From contig CAIOHW010000313.1 in assembly GCA_903858195.1 (NCBI GenBank), forward strand, positions 1 through 9,398: 9,398 nucleotides of DNA. Direction: 5' to 3'. Below the pieces are notes generated by a model. That model saw only the letters and a program-made list of their open reading frames with translations. It did no database searches and was not told the DNA's origin. This DNA comes from Oligoflexia bacterium. GTDB taxonomy: Bacteria; Bdellovibrionota; UBA1018. Every line of letters begins with the position of its first letter. Positions within the stretch are counted from its first letter, which is position 1. Positions 1 to 6,426 of the stretch are shown piece after piece. Made by a program: the position numbers and the translations under genes.

Positions 1-123
1 CTCTCGAGGCAGGAGGCCCATCATCATGAAAAGCTCCCAGGGCTTGCCGGTCACTCCCGACTGAGCCCCGTGGTCAAGCGCCTGTCGGCCGGTCCCTACG
101 TGTCGAGTCAGCGCAAGCGTTAA
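1..123 (+). CDS. 3' end of an unrecognised gene upstream of panC
   Basis: The frame is open from the first base to a TAA at 121-123, giving 40 codons. Most codons end in G or C, as in the neighbouring genes, which supports real coding. The tail is basic (it ends SSQRKR) and has a short histidine run (HHH) near the window start, but no motif I recognise. Only 12 bases separate the stop from the panC ATG, so the two are probably co-transcribed. In many proteobacteria folK or pcnB lies near panC, but nothing visible here supports either name. No function is assigned. Confidence 0.55.
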   Translation, partial: LSRQEAHHHEKLPGLAGHSRLSPVVKRLSAGPYVSSQRKR

Positions 124-135
124 GGCCATCAGTCC

Positions 136-969
136 ATGAAGATCCTCCGCACCCGAAGTGAGCTGCGTTCGCACCGCGAGGGGCTTGCCCCTGGCGTGCG
201 ACTGGGGCTCGTGCCCACGATGGGGGCCCTGCATGAGGGGCATCTCTCGCTCGTGCGGCAGGCCGCCCTTGAATGCGACCAGGTCTGGGCGACGATCTTC
301 GTCAATCCGCTTCAGTTTGGGGCCAATGAGGATCTCTCGCGGTACCCTCGTCCCTTCGAGCGCGACGTGGCGCTGCTGGAGTCGGTCGACTGTGACGTCC
401 TATTTGCCCCCGAGGCCTCGGAGGTCTACCACCCTGACTCATCGACGCGAGTGATCGAATCCCACGTCTCGCAGCCGCTCTGCGGAAGCGTGCGTCCCGG
501 TCATTTCGAGGGTGTGACCACCGTGGTGCTCAAGCTCTTGAATCTGGTTCAGCCCTCCGATGCCTACTTCGGACAAAAGGACGCACAGCAGTGTGCCGTG
601 ATCGAGCGCATGGTGCGGGATCTCGATGTTCCGGTGCGCCTGCACCGCGGTGCCACGATTCGCGAAGCCAGTGGGCTCGCCATGAGCTCGCGCAATGTCT
701 ACCTTTCAGAAGACGAGCGCAGAGTCGCTCCGCGTCTTGCCGCGGCCCTCGATGCCATGGTGATTGCCTTTCAGCAGGGACAGACCGGGGGCCGTGAGCT
801 CGAGCAGCTGGGCCGCCAGCAGCTCGAGGCAACGCCCTTCGAGGTCCAGTACCTGGAGATCCGCGACACGCTCACGCTCGAGCGGGTCGAGAAGGCGCGC
901 AAGGGAGCTACAGTATTTGCAGCCGCTTTTCTGGGGCGAACGCGCCTGATCGACAATCGGCAGTTCTAG
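136..969 (+). CDS. panC: Pantothenate synthetase (pantoate--beta-alanine ligase)
   Basis: Cytosolic enzyme that adenylates pantoate with ATP and condenses it with beta-alanine to give pantothenate, the last step of vitamin B5 synthesis. The 277-residue product has the usual full length. The HIGH-type nucleotide-binding motif is PTMGALHEGH (27-36), followed by FVNPLQFG (55-62), the substrate loop CGSVRPGHFEGV (116-127), YFGQKD (144-149), and the KMSKS-like LAMSSRN (181-187). The family ending GRTRLIDN is at 267-274. A small change from the usual READGLAMSSRN is serine in place of aspartate at 179. The ATG follows the upstream stop by 12 bases, with only a weak TAAGG as ribosome site. The gene converges on the PDZ gene, and the two TAG stops overlap in CTAG (966-969). 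The other pantothenate and CoA genes of the window are on the opposite strand, so panC is not co-transcribed with them. Confidence 0.98.
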   Translation: MKILRTRSELRSHREGLAPGVRLGLVPTMGALHEGHLSLVRQAALECDQVWATIFVNPLQFGANEDLSRYPRPFERDVALLESVDCDVLFAPEASEVYHPDSSTRVIESHVSQPLCGSVRPGHFEGVTTVVLKLLNLVQPSDAYFGQKDAQQCAVIERMVRDLDVPVRLHRGATIREASGLAMSSRNVYLSEDERRVAPRLAAALDAMVIAFQQGQTGGRELEQLGRQQLEATPFEVQYLEIRDTLTLERVEKARKGATVFAAAFLGRTRLIDNRQF

Positions 970-1601
970 GGCCGAATGCAGGACTGATAGCCAGAGAAGT
1001 AGCCTCCAAACGAGCGCCACCTCACCGGAGTCGAGCCCAGCCAACCTGAGATCTCGATGTCCCTGCCGGGGGGCAGGAGTCGCATCTGGAGAGTCGAGAA
1101 CCTTCCGCCCACTTGGGCGCTGACCCGACCAAAGCTCACGTTCCAATGCACCGACTGGTTGCCGATGGTGCCGGTGAGCCAACCCGAATCCGGTGAACCC
1201 ATCAGTCGCAGCCGCAGCGAGCCCTCCAGCAGGCAGTCTTCGCCGAGAGCCTCGCGCTGCAGGCTCAGCACGCGCCCGAATTGCGTCGAGGGCGTGTAGA
1301 CATCCATCAGTACAAAACTTCCAACAAACCCCGGGCCGCGAAGCCATGCGGTCACGGTGTCCAGGCCCTGGCCCGAAGTGGGACGCCCATCTACGGCGAG
1401 GATCAGGTCACCGGGAAGGATTCCGGCGCGCTCAGCCGGACTGCGGGGCACGACGCCCACCACCTGGGTCTGGAGCGAGCTATTCTGCGTGATCTGGACT
1501 CCCACCCCGATCACACGCTCGGCATTGGCATGGGCCTGGCCTGCGGCGATGAGAATCCCGGTGATAGCAGCAAAAAGTGAAAAACCGATTTTGCGGATCA
1601 T
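966..1601 (-). CDS. Secreted PDZ-domain protein, periplasmic
   Basis: Protein of 211 residues. The N-terminus is a typical Sec signal peptide: basic MIRK, a hydrophobic stretch to about residue 20, and an AHA/ANA cleavage site near 25-27. Residues about 30-100 form a PDZ domain, with VVPRSPAERAGILPGDLILAV (50-70) carrying the familiar 'SPAxxAGxxxGDxIxxxxG' pattern. No trypsin-like protease domain is present, so this is not a HtrA/DegP enzyme. Residues about 120-211 are unrecognised. They hold two similar stretches (near 139-166 and 185-206), each with SGWL, a V-x-W and SFG, and two cysteines (C123, C208) that could form a disulfide. A purine-rich GGGGGA lies 5 bases before the ATG. It may be the last gene of the CoA operon (55-base gap after the lipoprotein gene). 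Binding of envelope protein tails is inferred from the PDZ domain; the target is unknown. Confidence 0.83.
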   Translation of the reverse strand: MIRKIGFSLFAAITGILIAAGQAHANAERVIGVGVQITQNSSLQTQVVGVVPRSPAERAGILPGDLILAVDGRPTSGQGLDTVTAWLRGPGFVGSFVLMDVYTPSTQFGRVLSLQREALGEDCLLEGSLRLRLMGSPDSGWLTGTIGNQSVHWNVSFGRVSAQVGGRFSTLQMRLLPPGRDIEISGWLGSTPVRWRSFGGYFSGYQSCIRP

Positions 1602-1656
1602 GCGTTCCCCCGTTGGATGGTTCGATTAAAACCGAGCCTGAGGCTGATGAAAAGAG

Positions 1657-2004
1657 TCAATTGCCCGAGCTGGGAAATTCAAGCGTTGAGGGAGTGGGTG
1701 GCGGGGCGGGAGCGGGAGATGCACTTGCACCCGGTGCGGAGGCTCCGGGTTCATCCAGGGTGGCTGGAGGTTCGAATGCCGGGATCACCTCAAAAGTGGG
1801 CGTCGCTCGCGGGGAGAGTGAGTCCACTGTGGGCGAAGGTGTCGGGCGCAGGCGTGTCGGGGATGGGCCCGGTTTCGCGGTCCAGACGGCGGATGGCGAT
1901 GCACTGGCCGGAATCGGCGGGGGCTCGAGCTGCCCGGGGGCCTCGGGTTTTGGGCTACAGGCCGAAAGCGCCACAAGCAGTGCTGCCGAATTCAGGCCTC
2001 GCAT
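1657..2004 (-). CDS. Small proline-rich lipoprotein
   Basis: Protein of 115 residues with a short lipoprotein signal: a hydrophobic segment (7-13) ending in the lipobox L13-S14-A15-C16, so C16 would be the lipidated residue. The mature part is low-complexity, rich in Pro, Ala, Ser and Thr (28 prolines in 100 residues), and has no domain I recognise. Such chains are usually extended tethers or linkers in the envelope. That reading is an inference. The ATG lies 5 bases after the coaBC stop, with AGG 5 bases ahead of it, which argues for co-translation with coaBC. Low-complexity GC-rich sequence can stay open by chance, but the precise junction and clean lipobox favour a real gene. Confidence 0.72.
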   Translation of the reverse strand: MRGLNSAALLVALSACSPKPEAPGQLEPPPIPASASPSAVWTAKPGPSPTRLRPTPSPTVDSLSPRATPTFEVIPAFEPPATLDEPGASAPGASASPAPAPPPTPSTLEFPSSGN

Positions 2005-2009
2005 CAGGC

Positions 2010-3278
2010 CTAACCCTGCAGCGCCTGCTCAAGGCGATCCCAGATTCGTCGCGCGATCTCCCGTTTGGAGCCAAGCTCCCAGTGTTCGGGCTCGGCATCG
2101 CGACTGAGCCAGAAGCCTGCATTGGTAGCGGAGCCAAATCCCGTCTCGGCGGCTGCATCGCCCATGGGATGCGAGGAGATGGGATTTGCAAACAGGTGGT
2201 CGAGGCGCTTGGACTCAAGCTTCCTGCGGCCGTTTTCAAGCACTGCGCAGGTCTCGGCGGCAAACCCCACGAAACGCTTGCCTGCCGATGCCGGATGGGC
2301 GCGCAGGCTCGCCAGCACATCGGGCGAGGCGACAAGTTCGAGATTCGATGCCCCGGCAGCTCGCTTGAGTTTGGTAGGCGAGCTCTGGGCCACTTCGTAA
2401 TCCATGACAGCGGCCGTAGCGATGATGCCCGAAACCTCGGGGAGAAACCCCAGTGATGCCTCAAGCATCTGGGCCGCCGTATGGACCTTTGAGAGTTCGA
2501 GCCGTGCCTGCTGGTCGGAGTCAGCAGGCGAAGGTACGACCACGCCCTTGTCGACTCCCAGCACGTAGCGGATGGAGGCACCCCGGGCGAGCCCTTCCTC
2601 GGCGAGTTCTTTTCCCATCCATCCGGTCGACGGATTGGTGATGTATCTCACAGGATCAATGTAGGTCTTGGTCGGGCCAGCCGTGATGAGCCAGCTCGTG
2701 CCTCGAAGGCCCTGGTTATGGGTTGAGACAACCGGGGCTATCGCCTGCTCGCAGGCATCAGCCAGGATTTCAAGCTCGGGGAGCTTTCCTGCGCCCTCTT
2801 CGCCGCAGGCCAACACTCCGCTTGCGGGCTCAATCAGCCGTACGCCGCGGTCGCGAAGGACCCTGCAGTTTTCGCGCGTGGCAGGGTGCTCCCACATCGC
2901 AGTATTCATCGCAGGGGCAGCGATCACCGGTGCCCGGGTCGCCAGCAGGATGGTGGAGAGCAGGTCATCTGCAAGGCCGTGTGCCAGGCGGGACAGGGTG
3001 TTTGCCGTGGCAGGTGCCACGAGTACGAGATCGGCCCAGCGGGCGATTTCGATGTGTTCGGTGCCCAGCACTCCGGGGCCATAGAGTCGGGTGGCCACTG
3101 GCCGGTGCGTGAGCGTCTCGAGCACCAGCGGACTCACAAAGTGGGATGCACTCTCGGTGAGCACGCAGCGAACTTCAAAACCCCGGGCCTGGAGCAGGCG
3201 CACGAGCTCGGGCACCTTGTAGGCTGCGATACCGCCCGTCACTCCGATCAGGATGCGTTTGCGTGCAGGGGCATTCAT
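2010..3278 (-). CDS. coaBC: Bifunctional phosphopantothenoylcysteine decarboxylase / phosphopantothenate--cysteine ligase
   Basis: Cytosolic two-domain enzyme. The CoaB half couples 4'-phosphopantothenate to cysteine using CTP; the CoaC half decarboxylates the product to 4'-phosphopantetheine with FMN. The 422-residue length is normal. CoaC (about 1-185) has GVTGGIAAYK (12-21), active-site His75, PAMN with Asn125, and Cys158 in the flap LACGEEGAGK; these match the E. coli positions. CoaB (about 190-422) has ITAGPT (198-203), IDPVRY (207-212), Asn215 (equivalent to E. coli Asn210), the K303/K305 pair, GFAAET (338-343), K353/K357/D360 and a final SKREIA. The CoaB signature is unusual: TREP is replaced by TKTY, and SSGKMG by STGWMG, so a normally conserved lysine is tryptophan (W220). 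The ATG overlaps the coaX stop in ATGA (3275-3278), and GGGAG (3287-3291) lies 8 bases before it. Confidence 0.97.
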   Translation of the reverse strand: MNAPARKRILIGVTGGIAAYKVPELVRLLQARGFEVRCVLTESASHFVSPLVLETLTHRPVATRLYGPGVLGTEHIEIARWADLVLVAPATANTLSRLAHGLADDLLSTILLATRAPVIAAPAMNTAMWEHPATRENCRVLRDRGVRLIEPASGVLACGEEGAGKLPELEILADACEQAIAPVVSTHNQGLRGTSWLITAGPTKTYIDPVRYITNPSTGWMGKELAEEGLARGASIRYVLGVDKGVVVPSPADSDQQARLELSKVHTAAQMLEASLGFLPEVSGIIATAAVMDYEVAQSSPTKLKRAAGASNLELVASPDVLASLRAHPASAGKRFVGFAAETCAVLENGRRKLESKRLDHLFANPISSHPMGDAAAETGFGSATNAGFWLSRDAEPEHWELGSKREIARRIWDRLEQALQG

Positions 3279-4078
3279 TCGCGGTTCTCCCAGCCCAGTC
3301 GGATGATCCCCTCGAGCGTGAGCGTCGGAACAAACTCAAAGCCCTGCTCACGCAGGTCCAGGAGGTGGCCCCAGCCGCCCGTGAGGATGCGCCGGGCCTT
3401 TTCGAACGAGGCTCCGCCATCGCGAATCAGGCGCGTGGTCATGCCCTCGATGAGCGCTTCGTGGCCTTGAAAGATGCCGCTCTGGAGCTGGGTTTCGGTT
3501 GTGTTTCCGAGCGCCATGCCTGGTCTGCTCCAATCGACTTCAAAGAGCCTCGCCGCGCGCGAGGCGAGAGCGTTGAACGAGGTTTCCATTCCCGCGACGA
3601 TCGAACCGCCAAGGTAGCGGCGGTGCTCATCGACCATGCAGAAGGTCGTTGCCGTTCCTGCATCGACGATCACAAACGGAGGATCAAAGCGGGCAAGCGC
3701 TCCTGCGACATTGGCGATACGGTCCGCACCCAGCTGTTCGGGATGGGGGAGTCTGAGCTCAAAGCTCCGCCGGATCGTGGAGTCAATCCAGAGCCATGGG
3801 GTGCCAGAAAATGCCTGCGCCAGCGCTGTCCTGACCGATGGGACTACCGAAGCCACGAGCACGCGGTCCACCCTGGATTCCGAGGCGCCGGACTGCGCAC
3901 TCATGAGCCTTTTCAGTCGCGAGAGCCAGTCCTGCGCTGCGAGATCGGCCTCGGTCTTGAATCGCGCGGTGGAGATCAGGGCAGGCTTTGGGTCTCGAGC
4001 GTCGATCTCATAAAGACCCGCTACCGTCTGAGTGTTGCCGATGTCGATGGCAAGCCACCGGGCCTTCACCTCAGGCAT
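3275..4078 (-). CDS. coaX: Type III pantothenate kinase
   Basis: Phosphorylates pantothenate with ATP, the committed step of CoA synthesis. Type III kinases belong to the ASKHA fold, need a monovalent cation, and as a family are not feedback-inhibited by CoA. The 267 residues starting at MPEVK show the phosphate loop AIDIGNT (10-16), GADRIANVAGA (117-127), VIVDAGTATTF (136-146), LGGSIVAGM (156-164) and TGGWG (233-237). The phrase TATTFC has cysteine where many members have aspartate; as I recall, Bacillus enzymes also have cysteine there, so this is within family variation. The frame is open upstream to 4234, but that extension is arginine/serine-rich and lies inside panB. The ATG at 4078 has a good ribosome site and puts the IDIGNT motif at the usual distance from the N-terminus. 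It overlaps the panB stop by 8 bases. Confidence 0.95.
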   Translation of the reverse strand: MPEVKARWLAIDIGNTQTVAGLYEIDARDPKPALISTARFKTEADLAAQDWLSRLKRLMSAQSGASESRVDRVLVASVVPSVRTALAQAFSGTPWLWIDSTIRRSFELRLPHPEQLGADRIANVAGALARFDPPFVIVDAGTATTFCMVDEHRRYLGGSIVAGMETSFNALASRAARLFEVDWSRPGMALGNTTETQLQSGIFQGHEALIEGMTTRLIRDGGASFEKARRILTGGWGHLLDLREQGFEFVPTLTLEGIIRLGWENRE

Positions 4079-4913
4079 GCCCCGGGCTCTCCTGTCGCTG
4101 GCTCTCGGCACCGGCTGCCGTCGCCTGAGTCTCGGCGACGAACTCACGAACACACTGCTCGATGATCGAGGCAACCTGCGCCCTGGGCTTTGCAAATGAG
4201 GGCGGAGGCGAAAGCGAGAGCCCGACCAGGTCATTGATCACCAGCACCTGGCCGTCGCAGTCCCTTCCCGAACCGATGCCGATCGTGGGAATCGCAAGCT
4301 CGCGGGTGATCCGGGCCGCGACCGCGTCGTCAACGCACTCCAGGACTACGGCAAAGGCTCCGGCTTCCTGGAGGGCAAGCGCGGAGCGCATGAGCCATTC
4401 GGCCTGGCCCGGGGCCTTTCCAAATCGGGGGTATCCGCCGAGCTGGTGCACGAGTTGGGGCTGCAACCCGATGTGGGCCATGACCGGAATTCCCTGGGAC
4501 GTGAGCCTGCGTACGATCGGGGCTGCCGTCTCATCACCTTCGAGCTTTACGGCCTGTGCTCCGGCCTCTTGGAGGGCGCGAATCGAATGGCGAAGGGCTG
4601 TGTCGGGATCCGTGCAGGTTCCAAACGGCAGATCCAGTACGACGAGCGCCCGCTGGGTCGAGCGAACCACGGCCTGCGTGTGGTGGACCATGGCGTCCAT
4701 CGTGACCGGAATCGTGCTCGAGTGCCCGAGCATCGTGTTGCCCACGCTGTCACCCACGAGAATGAGGTCGACGCCACCACGCTCCACCAAGGCCGCCATG
4801 GTCGAGTCATAGGCGGTGAGCATGGCAAGCCTGCGGCCTTCTGCCTTGAGTCTTCGGATGTCTCGGGTCGTGATCCGGCGGATCGACTGGGCCGGGCGGG
4901 TCTGTACGCTCAT
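4071..4913 (-). CDS. panB: 3-methyl-2-oxobutanoate hydroxymethyltransferase (ketopantoate synthase)
   Basis: Transfers a hydroxymethyl group from 5,10-methylene-tetrahydrofolate to alpha-ketoisovalerate to make ketopantoate, the first committed step of pantothenate synthesis. It is a TIM-barrel, Mg-dependent enzyme. The 280-residue product has LTAYD (32-36), LVGDSVGNTMLGH (52-64) with metal ligand D55, LDLPFG (93-98) with D94, VKLEG (122-126), HIGLQPQ (147-153), LECV with catalytic E192, and IGIGSGRDCDGQVLV (211-225). All expected active-site residues are present. Residues after about 262 form a short polar tail that overlaps coaX. The ATG overlaps the stop of the HD gene in ATGA (4910-4913), with a strong Shine-Dalgarno inside the HD gene's last codons. 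Confidence 0.98.
   Translation of the reverse strand: MSVQTRPAQSIRRITTRDIRRLKAEGRRLAMLTAYDSTMAALVERGGVDLILVGDSVGNTMLGHSSTIPVTMDAMVHHTQAVVRSTQRALVVLDLPFGTCTDPDTALRHSIRALQEAGAQAVKLEGDETAAPIVRRLTSQGIPVMAHIGLQPQLVHQLGGYPRFGKAPGQAEWLMRSALALQEAGAFAVVLECVDDAVAARITRELAIPTIGIGSGRDCDGQVLVINDLVGLSLSPPPSFAKPRAQVASIIEQCVREFVAETQATAAGAESQRQESPGHA
4087..4093 (-). promoter_or_regulatory. Ribosome binding site deciding the coaX start
   Basis: AGGAGAG on the minus strand, 8 bases before the ATG at 4078 and inside the end of panB. It supports the 267-residue CoaX rather than the longer open frame reaching 4234. Confidence 0.75.
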
Positions 4914-6301
4914 GCCGTGCCCTCCTCGTTTTCAGAGTAGCGAAGCGGGGTGGCACGGCCCTCGTTTCGGCAGAGCGGAAAGTTCTCGGGTGAGACGTAG
5001 AGGCGCGTGATGCTCCGCTTTTCACTGTAGCGAAGAAAGAGGTCGGTGCACTGCTCGAGACGGATGAAGCTCGGCGCGCTGTAATGGTTATCGTAGCGCA
5101 CGAAGATGGGGTCTCCGGGCTTGCGGAAGTATTTTGAAAGTTCGCCGGTCGAAGTGGCCTTGAGGTAGTGAATGCCGCGTTTTTCGAGGTTCGCCTCGGT
5201 GCGCGCCTGAAGGTCCTGCTGCTCGCTTGCCGCAAGCTTGGTGGCGGGGATGCCACTGTGGAGTTCCATGAGCATGCGGTAGGGGCGCTTTTCGGTGATG
5301 CGGCGGGCCCACTGGTTTGGGCTTCGGGCCAGATGCGAATAGAGATGGGCGTCGTTGCAGTCGGCGTAGGCCTCGATGTCGGAGGGGAGCGAGTAGTCGC
5401 AGTCGGGACTTGCGAAGTACTCGCCCAGCATCGCGTCGTACACTTCGCTTTTGTAATGGAAGTAGACCATCAGGAACATGTGGAAGCGCGAGATCAGAAA
5501 GTCCTCGAACGAGTACAGCGCGCGGTGCTGGAGCGTGAGGAAGCATTTGCCCGCGTGGATGTGCGAGGTCAGGTTTGAGACGATCCAGTCAAAATCGAAC
5601 TGGCCGTAGCTGACACCCGCTCCGAGACTGTCGCGTCGGAGGTAATCCATGCGATCTGCATCGAGCTCGCTTGAGATGAGCTGCTTGAGGATCGGGCGGA
5701 AGTCGATCGTCACACCCTCGATTCGCTCCTTGAAAAAGTCATCTTCGATGTGCAGGTCCGGATCGATCAGAGCAGCGACGTGCCGGGGGCTGAAGTCGAG
5801 CTTCTGGCTTGCGGCCGACTTCTCGAGAAGCGGCGTCAGGCCTGAGTCGAGGATGATCTTGAGGGTGTAGTCTTCGTGCGTGGCCTTGCGGTCTTCGCCC
5901 TGTGCGAGATTCGGAACCGAAAGGCGGCTCACGGGCGGCATGGCAAACTCGGTCGTATGAGAAAGGGGGCCGTGCCCAACGTCGTGCAGGAGCGCGGCAA
6001 GACGGGTGACCGCCCGGAAGCGCGCATGCGCCGCGGGCGCCTGGGCGAGCAGAGGTACGCGTACGGGTGTATCGGCGGCGCGCGTGCGTGGCCCACCAAA
6101 GATGGTGTCAAAGGCCTGGGTAGCCGTCTCCATCGCGCCGAGGCTGTGGATGTAGCGGTTGTGGGTGGCGCTCGGAAAGGAGTACTCCGCAAAGCCAAGC
6201 TGGCGGATCTGCCTCAGACGCTGAAAATAGCGCGAGTCCAGCACTGGGAGCTCGGCCGAGGACAAGGCGATGGAGCCATGGATCAGGTCGCGGATTTCCA
6301 T
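4910..6301 (-). CDS. HD-superfamily phosphohydrolase, SAMHD1/YwfO-like (probable dNTP triphosphohydrolase)
   Basis: Protein of 463 residues with the full metal-binding HD signature: H52 (NRYIHSLG), H106-D107 (LLHDVGHGPLSH) and D216 (ELDADRMDYLRRDS). H110 and H115 match the catalytic histidines 210 and 215 of SAMHD1, and H142-E143 match the THE region. The start MEIRDLIHGSI resembles the 'IxDPIHGxI' opening of the family, and an in-frame TGA lies directly before the ATG, so this start is the earliest possible. Relatives hydrolyse dNTPs to nucleosides and triphosphate, often with allosteric control, but substrate is not readable from sequence. The C-terminal third (about 300-463) fits family helices but gives no extra motif. 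It heads the operon and overlaps panB by 4 bases. There is no clear Shine-Dalgarno before its ATG, so initiation may be weak. Confidence 0.92.
   Translation of the reverse strand: MEIRDLIHGSIALSSAELPVLDSRYFQRLRQIRQLGFAEYSFPSATHNRYIHSLGAMETATQAFDTIFGGPRTRAADTPVRVPLLAQAPAAHARFRAVTRLAALLHDVGHGPLSHTTEFAMPPVSRLSVPNLAQGEDRKATHEDYTLKIILDSGLTPLLEKSAASQKLDFSPRHVAALIDPDLHIEDDFFKERIEGVTIDFRPILKQLISSELDADRMDYLRRDSLGAGVSYGQFDFDWIVSNLTSHIHAGKCFLTLQHRALYSFEDFLISRFHMFLMVYFHYKSEVYDAMLGEYFASPDCDYSLPSDIEAYADCNDAHLYSHLARSPNQWARRITEKRPYRMLMELHSGIPATKLAASEQQDLQARTEANLEKRGIHYLKATSTGELSKYFRKPGDPIFVRYDNHYSAPSFIRLEQCTDLFLRYSEKRSITRLYVSPENFPLCRNEGRATPLRYSENEEGTA
4921..4927 (-). promoter_or_regulatory. Ribosome binding site for panB
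   Basis: GAGGAGG on the minus strand, 7 bases before the panB ATG. It is read as part of the codons for Glu-Glu-Gly near the end of the HD protein, so ribosomes finishing the HD gene pass over it. This supports translational coupling. Confidence 0.8.
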
Positions 6302-6360
6302 TCAGGGCTCAAGGGTCTAGCAAGGCAGGGGGGGCCTGAAAAGGGGTAAAGCTGTGTCAT

Positions 6361-6403
6361 AAAAAAACCCGGAGATCCGCTCTGGGCGGGCTCCCCGGGT
6401 TTC
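6361..6403 (-). terminator. Strong rho-independent terminator after the H1-like gene
   Basis: On the minus strand an inverted repeat (AAACCCGGGGAG pairing with CTCCGGGTTT, with a 2-base bulge and more pairing inside) is followed directly by seven T's (6367-6361). It begins 24 bases after the TAA of the H1-like gene. It should end transcripts from the TadG-like/H1-like side. The HD gene begins only about 60 bases further on, so that operon needs its own promoter in this short gap; I see no convincing -35/-10 pair there. On the plus strand the hairpin lacks a long T-run, so it probably works in one direction. Confidence 0.88.
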
Positions 6404-6426
6404 AAAACGGGATCGAACTGGAAGGC

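Noticed and set aside
706..1347. Minus-strand frame of about 213 codons spanning the end of panC and the PDZ gene
   Set aside because: It overlaps two clearly identified genes and its translation is a low-quality mix rich in Arg, Ala and Leu.
1625..1655. Possible terminator hairpin (AGCC-TCA-GGCT followed by TTTT on the minus strand) between the lipoprotein and PDZ genes
   Set aside because: The stem is only 4 base pairs and the T-run is short and offset, too weak to call.
1577..2456. Two long plus-strand frames across the lipoprotein and coaBC 3' region
   Set aside because: They have no motifs, overlap well-supported minus-strand genes, and their composition fits antisense reading.
3263..4165. 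Long plus-strand open frame (about 300 codons) opposite coaX
   Set aside because: It is a shadow of high GC at third codon positions. Its product shows no motif, while coaX on the other strand has all family motifs.
4079..4234. N-terminal extension of CoaX by 52 residues
   Set aside because: The extension is Arg/Ser-rich, lies inside panB, and the internal ATG at 4078 has a good ribosome site and the normal distance to IDIGNT.
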